Shown here: one piece after another, positions 10,239-19,099 of the stretch | Layout: the number at the start of each line of letters is the position of its first letter | Numbering within the stretch: the first letter of the stretch is position 1 | Assembly: GCA_022795855.1 (NCBI GenBank) | Contig: JAAWHL010000008.1 | Location: 1 to 49,761 of the forward strand | DNA: 49,761 nucleotides | From: Lawsonibacter sp. | GTDB taxonomy: Bacteria > Bacillota > Clostridia > Oscillospirales > Oscillospiraceae | Direction: 5' to 3' | The notes under the pieces: model-generated | The model's database searches: none | Told to the model about the DNA's origin: nothing | The model's input: only the letters and a program-made list of their open reading frames with translations | Translations under genes and position numbers: made by a program

Positions 10239-10874
10239 ATGTTTGACAGCAAAGTACACATTCTGGACCATCCCCTGCTCCAGCACAAGCTGGGCATCCT
10301 CCGGGACAAGAACACCGGAGTGAAGGAGTTCCGTGAAATTGTTTCCGAGGTCGCCGCGCTGGAGTGCTACGAGGCCACCCGGGACCTGCCCCTGGAGGAC
10401 GTGGAGATTGAAACGCCCATCGCCAAGGGCACCTTCAAGTGCCTGGCGGGCAAGAAGCTGGCCATTGTCCCCATCCTGCGGGCCGGCCTGGGTATGGTGG
10501 ACGGCATTCTGAACCTGGTGCCCTCCGCCAAGGTGGGCCACATCGGCCTGTACCGGGATCCGGAGACCCACCAGCCCGTGGAGTACTACTGCAAGATGCC
10601 TGACGACATCGACCAGCGGGACGTGATTGTCCTGGATCCCATGCTGGCCACCGGCGGTTCCGCCGTGGCGGCCATCCAATTCATGAAGAATTACGGCTGC
10701 CAGCACATCAAGCTGATGAATATCCTGGCCGCCCCCCAGGGGATTGAGGCGGTGCGCAAGGCCCATCCGGACGTGGACATCTACGTGGCCGCGGTGGACC
10801 CGGAGCTGAACGGCCACGCCTATATCGTCCCCGGCCTGGGCGACGCGGGCGACCGTATTTTCGGCACAAAATAA
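10239..10874 (+). CDS. upp: Uracil phosphoribosyltransferase
   Basis: 211 aa; [41 protein letters not shown]. Confidence 0.96.
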   Translation: MFDSKVHILDHPLLQHKLGILRDKNTGVKEFREIVSEVAALECYEATRDLPLEDVEIETPIAKGTFKCLAGKKLAIVPILRAGLGMVDGILNLVPSAKVGHIGLYRDPETHQPVEYYCKMPDDIDQRDVIVLDPMLATGGSAVAAIQFMKNYGCQHIKLMNILAAPQGIEAVRKAHPDVDIYVAAVDPELNGHAYIVPGLGDAGDRIFGTK

Positions 10875-11030
10875 GGACCTGCCTTCACAGCCGAATATGA
10901 CGCCCAGGTGAGGAGCTTTTCCGCCAGGTAAGGCATATTTTCGCAGGAATGCTTTTGCCCCTGTGAAATCTGCCTTGCCCGGCGGCGAAATTCCCCGTCG
11001 TTCGGCATACTTCTAGATACTAAGCAGGCG
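10875..11030 (+). repeat. Dispersed palindromic intergenic element (family member, directly after upp stop)
   Basis: ggACCTGccTTCAcAgCCGAAtATGACGCCcaGGTGAGGAgcTTTTCCGCC aligns to the reverse complement of 14341-14265. Confidence 0.6.
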
Positions 11031-11046
11031 CTGAGGGAGGACTGAT

Positions 11047-12183
11047 ATGGCATACTACATCAGCCTGTTTTCGCCGGAGACCTATTTCGCCTTTACAGCT
11101 TCCGAGAAAAATACGGCCGGCGTCAGGGAGCATCTGCAAAACGCGGCCTCCAGGGTCAGGCCCGGAGACAAGCTGGTCTGCTACCTGACAAAGCTGTCCC
11201 GCTGGGTGGGGATTCTGGAAGTAAAATCCCCCTGCTTCCTGGACAACACGCCCATTTTCCTGCCGTCTGCGGATCCCTTCAAGGTGCGGTTCCAGGTGTC
11301 CCCGCAGGTATGGCTGGCGCCTGAATATGGGATTCCGGTCCAGGAGAACGTCTGCTGGGAGCGCCTCTCCTTCACAAGGGAGCTGCCCCGAAACAGCACC
11401 GTCTGGACGACGATGTTCCGCAGGAGCTTGCGGGAGCTGCCGGAGGAGGACGGCTGCTGCCTGGAACAGCTGCTGACCGGGCAGGAGGCCGAAAAGGTCC
11501 GGTATGAGTTCTCCGCCGCCGACCGGAAAAATCTTCGGCCCTCCCTGGTGAACGCGGAAACCAGGCAAATCCCGGTTCTCATTCCCGAGGACGAGCCGGA
11601 ATCCAATCCTCACAGCGAGCCGGAATCCGATTCCGGAACCTGCGGCGGGCCGGAGGCCGGGCATACGCGGATACAGGCCCTTCTGGCGGAAATCGGCGCC
11701 GAGATGCGGTTCAAAATCTGGCTGCCGCGCAATGACCGGCAGCGGGTTCTTGCGGTATGGAACCCTCCTTCGGAGGGAGTCCTGCTGGACCGGCTCCCCA
11801 TGAATTTGGACCAGCTCACCATGAGGATGATTGAAAACATCGACGTGCTCTGGATTCGGCGCAGGGCGATTGTCCACGCGTTCGAGGTGGAGCACTCCAC
11901 ATCCATCTACTCCGGCCTGCTGCGCATGGCCGATTTGATGGCGGTCCACCCCAACCTGGCAATCAAGGCGCACATCGTGGCGCCCTTGAGCCGGCGCACC
12001 AAGGTGCTACGGGAGATTTCCCGCCCGGTGTTCTCCCTGATTGAGAGCGGGCCTATGTCCGAAACCTGTTCCTACCTGTCCTATGACGCGGTGGCGGAGC
12101 TGCGCAGTGAGCGAAACCTCCAGCACCTGAATGACAGCGTGCTGGAGGAGTATACGGAGTACGCGGCGGAGACGGAATTTTGA
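11047..12183 (+). CDS. EVE/PUA-like domain protein with putative nuclease-like C-terminal domain
   Basis: N-term MAYYISLFSPETYFAFTASEKNTAGVREHLQNAASRVRPGDKLVCYLTKLSRWVGILEVKS resembles EVE/PUA-like modified-base readers; C-term IDVLWIRRRAIVHAFEVEHSTSIYSGLLRMADL resembles a D...ExE nuclease core. Confidence 0.6.
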   Translation: MAYYISLFSPETYFAFTASEKNTAGVREHLQNAASRVRPGDKLVCYLTKLSRWVGILEVKSPCFLDNTPIFLPSADPFKVRFQVSPQVWLAPEYGIPVQENVCWERLSFTRELPRNSTVWTTMFRRSLRELPEEDGCCLEQLLTGQEAEKVRYEFSAADRKNLRPSLVNAETRQIPVLIPEDEPESNPHSEPESDSGTCGGPEAGHTRIQALLAEIGAEMRFKIWLPRNDRQRVLAVWNPPSEGVLLDRLPMNLDQLTMRMIENIDVLWIRRRAIVHAFEVEHSTSIYSGLLRMADLMAVHPNLAIKAHIVAPLSRRTKVLREISRPVFSLIESGPMSETCSYLSYDAVAELRSERNLQHLNDSVLEEYTEYAAETEF

Positions 12184-12189
12184 ACTGGA

Positions 12190-12226
12190 AAATCCGGTGA
12201 AGAGGCTTTGCCTCCTCACCGGATTT
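12190..12226. terminator. Intrinsic terminator between convergent EVE gene and cdd
   Basis: aaatccggtgaagaggc-ttt-gcctcctcaccggattt. Confidence 0.75.
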
Positions 12227-12229
12227 GTT

Positions 12230-12628
12230 TCAGCAGTCCAGGGACTTGGGCCCGAAGCCGTGGGGCAGGAGCTGGGACAGGGGCACCCGGGCGAACTGGC
12301 CGTCCTGGCGGGCGGCCAGCACGATAAGCTCGGGGGCGAACTCGTACAGCATCTGCCGGCAGGCGCCGCAGGGCCAGCAGAAGTCCGTCCCCTGCCCGGC
12401 GATGGCGATGGCGGAAAAGCCGCCGGTGCGCCCCTCGCTGACCGCCTTGACCAGGGCGGTGCGCTCGGCGCAGATGGTGGAGCCGTAGGCGGCGTTCTCC
12501 ACGTTGCAGCCGGTAAAAACCGTGCCGTCGCCGCACAGCAGGGCGGCCCCCACGGGGAAGCGGGAATAGGGAACATAGGCGCGTTGTTCCATCTCAACGG
12601 CCAGAGCGACCAGTTCCTGGTCTGTCAT
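12230..12628 (-). CDS. cdd: Cytidine deaminase
   Basis: YVPYSRFPVGAALLCGDGTVFTGCNVENAAYGSTICAERTAL; PCGACRQ. Confidence 0.95.
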   Translation of the reverse strand: MTDQELVALAVEMEQRAYVPYSRFPVGAALLCGDGTVFTGCNVENAAYGSTICAERTALVKAVSEGRTGGFSAIAIAGQGTDFCWPCGACRQMLYEFAPELIVLAARQDGQFARVPLSQLLPHGFGPKSLDC

Positions 12629-14064
12629 CACAAATCATCCTTTCGCAGATTATAGAATCGTTCCGTCAAAGCGGCCAGGCCGAAGCCGGCCAGAAGGAAG
12701 ACGGCGGGCATCAGGAAATAGCGGTATCGGGACTGCACCTCCACAATCAGGTGGACGCCGTAGTAGCCGCACAGCAGAAAGGCCGGCAGCAGTGCCCCCT
12801 GCCCGCCGGAGCCCCGGCGCAGCAGCGCGGCCGCCCCCGCCAGGGCCAGGAGGAAGACGGCGGAATAGACCCCCTTGTCCCCGCTGCACAGCACCTGAAC
12901 CAGCTGATTTACCGTCGCCGGGCCGAACCGGCGCTGGCCGTCCAGATGGCCGAAGCCCCAGAACATATACTCCTCCGCCCCCCACATGACAGCGCTTTTG
13001 CGCACGGCCAGCCTGGCCAGAGCGGCGGGACCGGCCCCCAGGCGCTCCCGGACGGCCTGGCGCATGGCCTGGTCGGCCTCTTGGGCGGGGAGGGAGAGAA
13101 AACTGTCGTAGTCGGTGCGGTTCCAGCCGCCGCTGCTGTCCGGGTTCAGGCCCAGTACAAATTTCCACATGGGCTGGTTGTTGGTCAGCCCCTGGGGGTT
13201 CAGGCCGGACCAGACAATGGCCTGGGAGCACAGGGAAAAGACCAGAAAATACGTCCCGGCCAGAGCGGCCAGCTTTGCCGCGGCCCTGCCCCAGCGCTCC
13301 CTGTGAGTGAGCAGCTGTTCCACCGCCGCCCAGCACAGAGCGGCCAGGACCAGGATGATGCCGATGGGCCGCATGACGTTGCCCAGGGCGATGACCCCTC
13401 CGGCCAGAGCGGCCCGGGGCAGGGAGAGCTCCTTGCGGCCCAGGAGAATCCAGACGGCCAGATAGTAGAAGAAGGCGGCGATATGCTGGTTGGTCAGCAC
13501 GGCGGCCAGAAAGTAGGGCGCGGGGTACAGGGCGAACAGCAGGGAGGCCCCCAGAGCGGCCCGCCGGGGCAGCAGGCGCAGGGCGATGCGGAAGACCAGC
13601 ACGCCGGTCCCCCCCAGCCACACCGCGTTCATCACCTGCAGGGACAGCTGCCCCGGGCCGAAGAGGCGCAGCAGCAGGCTCTCATAAAAGACAAAGCCCG
13701 TCTGATAGGCCCAGTTGTAGTAGTAAACATTTTCCAAATAGTCCCGCCCGCCCCGGGCCATGTCCTGGGCGGCGGTGTACATGGTGCTGAAGTCCTGCAC
13801 CGGCTGGGCGCCAATGAGCAGAATCACCGCCATTGCCAGCCCGAACCGCACCAGAAACAGGGTGATGCAGGTGTTCCGGTCGCCCATAGGCCAGAACCGG
13901 ACCGCCAGAACCAGCACCGCCGCCGCGCACACCCCGCCTGCGGCGGAAATGAGCGGGTGGGAGCCCAGGGCGGCCAGGATGCTCTGGACCGAGATAACCC
14001 CGCAGAAGACGGCGGCGCACAGCAGACAGAACCGCTCGCACAGCCAGCTGGTTTTTCGCTCCAT
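12628..14064 (-). CDS. Multi-TM glycosyltransferase-like membrane protein (GT39/ArnT-like)
   Basis: 478 aa, many TM segments; TMYTAAQDMARGGRDYLENVYYYNWAYQTGFVFYESLLLRLFG typical of GT-C fold. Confidence 0.65.
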   Translation of the reverse strand: MERKTSWLCERFCLLCAAVFCGVISVQSILAALGSHPLISAAGGVCAAAVLVLAVRFWPMGDRNTCITLFLVRFGLAMAVILLIGAQPVQDFSTMYTAAQDMARGGRDYLENVYYYNWAYQTGFVFYESLLLRLFGPGQLSLQVMNAVWLGGTGVLVFRIALRLLPRRAALGASLLFALYPAPYFLAAVLTNQHIAAFFYYLAVWILLGRKELSLPRAALAGGVIALGNVMRPIGIILVLAALCWAAVEQLLTHRERWGRAAAKLAALAGTYFLVFSLCSQAIVWSGLNPQGLTNNQPMWKFVLGLNPDSSGGWNRTDYDSFLSLPAQEADQAMRQAVRERLGAGPAALARLAVRKSAVMWGAEEYMFWGFGHLDGQRRFGPATVNQLVQVLCSGDKGVYSAVFLLALAGAAALLRRGSGGQGALLPAFLLCGYYGVHLIVEVQSRYRYFLMPAVFLLAGFGLAALTERFYNLRKDDL

Positions 14065-14125
14065 ATCAGAAACCTCCAGGGGATGGATTTTTGCCCAAGG
14101 TACAGTGGGAAAAGCGGCACGCTAA

Positions 14126-14341
14126 GAACCTGTATTCATAACCTCAAACGCACGCCTGGGCGGGCCCTTTCCTGCCGTCCTGCGTGAAATTTTTTTGAAA
14201 TATCGCATGGTTCTAAGCGGTTTCACCGCTTAGAACCATGGTATCCCCCTTGCGGGGCACCAAGGATTCCCGCGAAAATTTGCCTTGTCCGGCGGAAAAA
14301 TTCCTCACCCAGGCGTCATTTTCGGTTATGAATACAGGTCC
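14126..14341. repeat. MITE-like palindromic element with terminal inverted repeats ACCTGTATTCATAACC / GGTTATGAATACAGGT
   Basis: Perfect 16-bp TIRs at 14128-14143 and 14324-14339; internal perfect 15-bp hairpin catggttctaagcgg-tttca-ccgcttagaaccatg at 14206-14240. Confidence 0.7.
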
Positions 14342-15021
14342 TAAAAAAACAGCGCCAGAACGGATGTGAAAATGCCGCACACACAGATCGCGATGGAGCT
14401 CATGGCCCCCTGAAGGGACCCCAGCTCCATGGCCTTGGAGGTGCCGACGGCGTGGCTGCACGAGCCGATGGCCACCCCCTCGGCCGCCGGGTCGGTGATG
14501 CGGAACACCTTGGCGAACCAGGGGGCCAGGATGGCGCCCTCCACGCCGGTGATGACCACGGCGGCGGCGGTCAGGCCCTGGATGCCTCCGCCGCTCTCCG
14601 AGATGCCCAGGGCGATGGCGGTGGTGACGCTTTTGGGCAGCATGGAGGCGGTAAAAGCATCCCCGGTCCGGAACAGGCGGCACAGCAGCAGCACACAGCC
14701 GATGCTGGCGGCGCTCCCCGCCAGACAGCCCGCAAGCACGGGGAAAAAGTGCCGCTTCAGCACCGCCCGCTGCTGGTAGATGTTCAGGGCCAGCACCGCC
14801 GTGGCGGGGGAGAGCATCAGCTTGATCAGATCTCCGCCGGCGCTGTAGCGCTCCAGGGGGATCTGAAAGACCGTCAGCACGGCGATAATCAGCGCCGAGG
14901 CGGTCAGCACCGGGTTGCAGACCAGCAGCCCGGTCTTTTTTTGCAGCAGCACCGCCAGGCACCAGCAGGCAGCGGTGAGGAACAGCCCGAAAAAGGGGGA
15001 GGAGAGGACCGGATCAAGCAT
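14341..15021 (-). CDS. lrgB: LrgB family membrane protein
   Basis: MLPKSVTTAIALGISESGGGIQGLTAAAVVITG; GSCSHAVGTSKAMELGSLQGAMSS. Confidence 0.92.
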   Translation of the reverse strand: MLDPVLSSPFFGLFLTAACWCLAVLLQKKTGLLVCNPVLTASALIIAVLTVFQIPLERYSAGGDLIKLMLSPATAVLALNIYQQRAVLKRHFFPVLAGCLAGSAASIGCVLLLCRLFRTGDAFTASMLPKSVTTAIALGISESGGGIQGLTAAAVVITGVEGAILAPWFAKVFRITDPAAEGVAIGSCSHAVGTSKAMELGSLQGAMSSIAICVCGIFTSVLALFF

Positions 15022-15394
15022 GTTTTTCCCCTTCCTTTCCCCGCAGAAGCCGCATCAGCAGCTGCACCGACCAGCCCGCAGCCAGATAGACCGCCGGCGT
15101 GACCAGCAGGGTGACGGCCAGGAAGGGGAGCAGACAGGCCTTCAGCGTCTCCGCGTGCTCCAGTGCGCCCACCAGGGAGGGGACGAAGAACAGCCCCATA
15201 TTGGCCGTCAGAAACTGCGAAACGTTCTGGATCTGCCGCTGCTTCACCGCGCCGGACAGCAGCAGGACCATCAGCAGCACCATAGCCGCCACGCTGGCCG
15301 GGAAGGGGACGGGCAGCAGGGAGACGGCCAGCTCCCCCGCCAGACAGACCCCGAAAATCAGGGCCAGCTCCTGTATGATATGCAAATGAAACAC
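15014..15394 (-). CDS. lrgA: LrgA/CidA family holin-like protein
   Basis: HIIQELALIFGVCLAGELAVSLLPVPFPASVAAMVLLMVLLL...LFFVPSLVGALEH; GTG start proposed; longer ORF to 15496 is probably repeat-derived. Confidence 0.8.
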   Translation of the reverse strand: MFHLHIIQELALIFGVCLAGELAVSLLPVPFPASVAAMVLLMVLLLSGAVKQRQIQNVSQFLTANMGLFFVPSLVGALEHAETLKACLLPFLAVTLLVTPAVYLAAGWSVQLLMRLLRGKEGEKHA

Positions 15395-15510
15395 CTCAAA
15401 ACTGTCGAAAAATTCCTCGCCCAGGCGGCATCCCCGGTTATCAGGGCCTGTTTGAAAATTGCCCATACGTCCAACCGACAGGCCTTTTTCCGCCATTCTG
15501 CGCTGAATTA
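15394..15510 (-). repeat. Degenerate copy of the dispersed palindromic element upstream of lrgA
   Basis: Reverse complement ACAGGCCCTGATAACCGGGGATGCCGCCTGGGCGAGGAATTTTTCG aligns to ACCTGTATTCATAACCGAAAATGACGCCTGGGTGAGGAATTTTTCC. Confidence 0.5.
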
Positions 15511-15629
15511 TCCATCCCTTTTACCTTTCGTGCTGATAAATATCCATCCATCTTCTCATCTGCCGAAATGACTGAGCTGGCAGTTATAACCGCCTGATAA
15601 ATGGGAAGCTGCGCTCATAGTTTTCATTG

Positions 15630-16007
15630 TCACATTGGGTCAATCGTGTGAAAGATACGTTTGACTCTGCCTTCCAAGTATAAAAACCTGAGCTGTAAAC
15701 GCAGGTAGACCAGTTCTCCGCCAGAGGTAAGGTCATACTCTGCATCAAAGCCTCCGGGGCGCTTATAAAACTCCACTTCATGATGGTACTCATATTGCGG
15801 GCGGAAATTGCAGGGAACGCCATACTCATCGAACGTATCAAAATCGTTCATGTCCAATGTCCCCTGAATGCACTCCCGGATTTCCTCTGTATCGTCCCAT
15901 TCCATTTCGTCCACACAGGACGGCAAATCCTCATATCTCTTTTCGTGAAGAACATGGAGAATGTCTTTTACCGTCTGAATGGCTGTTTCTTTTTCCTGCT
16001 CCGTCAT
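15630..16007 (-). CDS. Conserved hypothetical protein, acidic, about 125 aa
   Basis: MTEQEKETAIQTVKDILHVLHEKRYEDLPSCVDEMEWDDTEEIRECIQGTLDMNDFDTFDEYG. Confidence 0.7.
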   Translation of the reverse strand: MTEQEKETAIQTVKDILHVLHEKRYEDLPSCVDEMEWDDTEEIRECIQGTLDMNDFDTFDEYGVPCNFRPQYEYHHEVEFYKRPGGFDAEYDLTSGGELVYLRLQLRFLYLEGRVKRIFHTIDPM

Positions 16008-16092
16008 AAAATGCCTCCCGCATAATTATCTGAAAAAATTCCGATTGATATCACAGCCAATTTTTCAAATGAGGCCTGAATACAGGTTCAGA

Positions 16093-16156
16093 GCAAAACG
16101 AAGTTTTGCGCCAAAAATTTTCTTTTCATTCTTTTCTTTTTTAAAAGAAAAGAATG
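16093..16156. repeat. Intergenic double-hairpin repeat (copy B) downstream of lysA
   Basis: gcaaaac...gttttgc (16093-16109) then perfect 14-bp stem cattcttttctttt/aaaagaaaagaatg (16127-16156). Confidence 0.6.
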
Positions 16157-16166
16157 AACAACAGGC

Positions 16167-17435
16167 TCAATCCCACACGGCGGTGGCGAAATAGTCCTCC
16201 GGGGTCTCGGCCCGGCGGATGAGGCGGACGGAGCCGTCCTCCTGGAGCAGCAGCTCGGCGGAGCGCAGGCGGCCGTTGTACTGGTAGCCCATGGCGTGGC
16301 CGTGGGCGCCGGTGTCGTGGATGACCAGCAGGTCGCCGGTCTCGATTTCAGGGAGCGTCCGGTCCACGGCGAATTTGTCGCAGTTCTCGCACAGGGAGCC
16401 GGTGACGTCATACCGGCGGTTACAGGGGGCGTCCTCTTTGCCCATGACAGTGATGTGGTGATAAGCCCCGTAGATGGCCGGACGCATCAGGTTGGCGGCG
16501 CAGGCGTCCACCCCGATATACTCCTTGTAGGTGTGCTTCTGGTGGAGGACCCGGGTGACCAGGTGGCCGTAGGGGGCCAGCATGAAGCGGCCCAGCTCGG
16601 TGCACAGGGCCACGTCCCCCATGCCGGCGGGGACCAGAATCTCCTCAAAGGCCCGGCGCACCCCTGCGCCGATGGCGGCAATGTCGTTGGCGCTCTGCTC
16701 GGGGCGGTAGGGCACCCCCACGCCGCCGGACAGATTGATGAAGGTGATATGGGCCCCCGTCTCCTCCTTCAGCTCTGCGGCGGTGCGGAAGAGGATGGCG
16801 GCCAGGGCGGGGTAGTAGTCGTTGGACAGGGTGTTGGAGGCCAGGAAGGCGTGGATGCCGAACTCCTCGGCCCCCTCCTCCCTCAGCCGCCGGAAGGCCT
16901 CCGTCATCTGGGGGCGGGTCAGGCCGTACTTGGCATCCCCCGGGTTGTCCATCACCTGGAAGCCCTCCTTGCTCTCCCCCAGGGTGAAGGTGCCGCCTGG
17001 GTTATACCGGCAGGATATTTTCTTGGGAATACAACCGATTGTTTTCTTCAAAAAGTCGATGTGGGTCAGGTCGTCCAGGTTGATGACCGCCCCCAGCTGC
17101 TGGGCCAGGGCAAACTCCTCGGCGGGGGTGTCGTTGGAGGAGAACATAATCTCATCCCCCTGAAACCCGCAGCGCCGGCTCATCATCAGCTCGGTCAGAG
17201 AGGAGCAGTCCACGCCGCAGCCCTCCTCCCGCAGCAGCTTGAGAATCTGGGGGTTTGGGGTGGCCTTGACGGCGAAATATTCCTTAAACCCGGGGTTCCA
17301 GGAGAAGGCCCGGTACAGGGCGCGGGCGTTTTCCCGGATGCCCCGCTCGTCGTACAGATGGAAGGGGGTGGGATACTGCCGGGTGATATCCCGGAGCTGC
17401 TCCAGGGTGACAAAGGGCTTTTTCATATGCGGCAA
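16167..17435 (-). CDS. lysA: Diaminopimelate decarboxylase
   Basis: FKEYFAVKATPNPQILKLLREEGCGVDCSSLTELMMSRRCGFQGDEIMFSSNDTP; EIETGDLLVIHDTGAHGHAMGYQYNGRLRSAELLL. Confidence 0.9.
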   Translation of the reverse strand: MPHMKKPFVTLEQLRDITRQYPTPFHLYDERGIRENARALYRAFSWNPGFKEYFAVKATPNPQILKLLREEGCGVDCSSLTELMMSRRCGFQGDEIMFSSNDTPAEEFALAQQLGAVINLDDLTHIDFLKKTIGCIPKKISCRYNPGGTFTLGESKEGFQVMDNPGDAKYGLTRPQMTEAFRRLREEGAEEFGIHAFLASNTLSNDYYPALAAILFRTAAELKEETGAHITFINLSGGVGVPYRPEQSANDIAAIGAGVRRAFEEILVPAGMGDVALCTELGRFMLAPYGHLVTRVLHQKHTYKEYIGVDACAANLMRPAIYGAYHHITVMGKEDAPCNRRYDVTGSLCENCDKFAVDRTLPEIETGDLLVIHDTGAHGHAMGYQYNGRLRSAELLLQEDGSVRLIRRAETPEDYFATAVWD

Positions 17436-17459
17436 ACTCCTTAATCTTTGAAAATAGGG

Positions 17460-18698
17460 TCAGGACGGCGACGCCCCGGCGGGGAGCAGGCCGTCGGCCG
17501 TGTAGCTGTTCTGGGCGTTCCAGATGATCCAGTCGGTGCAGCCCGCGTCGTAGACCGCCTGAATCTGGGCGCGCAGCTCCTCGCCGCCGTAGCGGATGTG
17601 CCCTGGCACCCAGGAGGCGGTGAAGCCCTGGAGCCAGACCCGTACCCCGGCCCGCTCCTCCTCCGCCACGGCGGACAGGACGGTCTGGGACTGCTGAAGG
17701 GCGGTGAGAACCGTGCGGTAGGGTTCCCGGTCGGGCACGTCCAGGCCGAAGGCCCCGGCGGCGTAGTGGGAGGGGTAGACCATGGGGCAGATGAAATCGG
17801 CCGCCCGGGCCATGCCGGTGTAGCTCTGGCCGATGAGCCCGGCGTCCAACTGGCTGGAGATGACCGTGCCGAACACGTCGGCGGAGACCCACACCCCCTG
17901 GGCGTGGAGGGCGGAGCGGGCGTGGGTCAGAAATCCGGTGACGGCCTCCTCCCGGGTGGAGCCCTGGGCGGCGGGGTCGAAGTCGATTTCGTCCACGTTT
18001 TTCACAGTGGGGAAACGGACATAGTCAAACTGCACCTCGTCAAAGCCGGCCCGGGCGGCGTCCAGGGCGATTTCCGTCAGGTAGTCCCACACCTCCCGCT
18101 CGTAGGGGTTGACCCAGGCGGGGCCGCCCCCCTCGGTCAGAGGGGTCCCGTCAGTGCGGCGCAGGGCCAGCTCCGGGCGGGCCTGGGCCAGCACCGGGTC
18201 CTTGAAGGCGACCACCCGGGCGATGGTGTAGATTCCCTTCTCCTTCAGAGAGGCCACCAGCCCCGGCAGGTCGGAGATATAGCGCACTCCGGCCCCCAGC
18301 TCCGCCGCCGTGCCCGCCTCCGGAAGGTAGGTCAGCTTTCCCTCGTCGTTTTTCACGTCAATGACCACGGCGTTGAGCTCGGTGTCCTCAATCAGCCGGG
18401 TTAGTTCCTCCATATGGGCGCTGCCCGCCATGGGGCCGGAGATGTAGATGCCCCGGATAGGGCCGGGCGCGGGGGGCATGACCTCCTCCGGGCCGGGCTC
18501 GGACGGCGCCTCGGGTTCTGCCGGAGTGGAGACGGCGGCCTGGCGCGCGCTGGGCGGTTCCCGCCCCTCTTCGGTGAGGGCGGGCCGGAGCCAGGACCAC
18601 CCGGCCAGGGCGGCCAGGGCCAGCGCCGCCAGAAGCAGCAGGCCGGAGGGGCCCCGGCTGCCCCGGTAGCGGTTGGCAGAGCTGCTGTATCGGGACAT
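17460..18698 (-). CDS. Putative glycoside hydrolase (DUF4015-like TIM barrel) with N-terminal TM anchor
   Basis: GIYISGPMAGSAHMEELTRLIEDTELNAVVIDVKNDEGKLTYLP; GFDEVQFDYVRFPT; ADVFGTVIS. Confidence 0.8.
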   Translation of the reverse strand: MSRYSSSANRYRGSRGPSGLLLLAALALAALAGWSWLRPALTEEGREPPSARQAAVSTPAEPEAPSEPGPEEVMPPAPGPIRGIYISGPMAGSAHMEELTRLIEDTELNAVVIDVKNDEGKLTYLPEAGTAAELGAGVRYISDLPGLVASLKEKGIYTIARVVAFKDPVLAQARPELALRRTDGTPLTEGGGPAWVNPYEREVWDYLTEIALDAARAGFDEVQFDYVRFPTVKNVDEIDFDPAAQGSTREEAVTGFLTHARSALHAQGVWVSADVFGTVISSQLDAGLIGQSYTGMARAADFICPMVYPSHYAAGAFGLDVPDREPYRTVLTALQQSQTVLSAVAEEERAGVRVWLQGFTASWVPGHIRYGGEELRAQIQAVYDAGCTDWIIWNAQNSYTADGLLPAGASPS

Positions 18699-18918
18699 AG
18701 TGCTCCTCCTTCCGGCAGAACGTGACATTCTTTTTCCGAACAGGTCGATTATACCGGGAAATTCCCGTCAGGGCAAGAGGAACGGCAAAAAAATCCGGAG
18801 TTTTGCGGTCGGAACGCGCCGGTTCCGTCCGAAAATCGGAAAAAACCACAAAGGCCGGGGCCGGAGAGCGGCGGCGTTTGGAGCGATAGGAAAAAAGAGA
18901 GAAATCCGGCGTTCCCTC

Positions 18919-18947
18919 TTGCGCTTCCTCCCGCCTTCTGATATAAT
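18919..18947 (+). promoter_or_regulatory. Promoter TTGCGC-N17-TATAAT for the permease gene
   Basis: ttgcgc 18919-18924, tataat 18942-18947. Confidence 0.65.
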
Positions 18948-19042
18948 AAGCCGAAAATTGAGAAGGGGGTGGAGCGGCGATGGCGAAGGGACTGTTTTTC
19001 CCCTGGGCCGCGGCGCTGTTATTCTTTTCTCTTTCGCCGGAT

Positions 19043-19071
19043 GACAATCACGTTTGTGGTTGTCTTTTTTT
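19043..19071 (+). terminator. Terminator-like hairpin in the leader of the permease gene (attenuator candidate)
   Basis: GACAATCAC-gttt-GTGGTTGTC followed by TTTTTTT, located between promoter and start codon. Confidence 0.65.
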
Positions 19072-19099
19072 GTGGAGAAATCTGAGAGGGGAGAAAGAA

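Noticed and set aside
18980-19099. N-terminal extension of the permease from the ATG at 18980
   Set aside because: Homologous permeases begin near MNPNEPIRDARQLGVPKM; the extension crosses a terminator-like hairpin. Kept as a leader feature, not as coding sequence.
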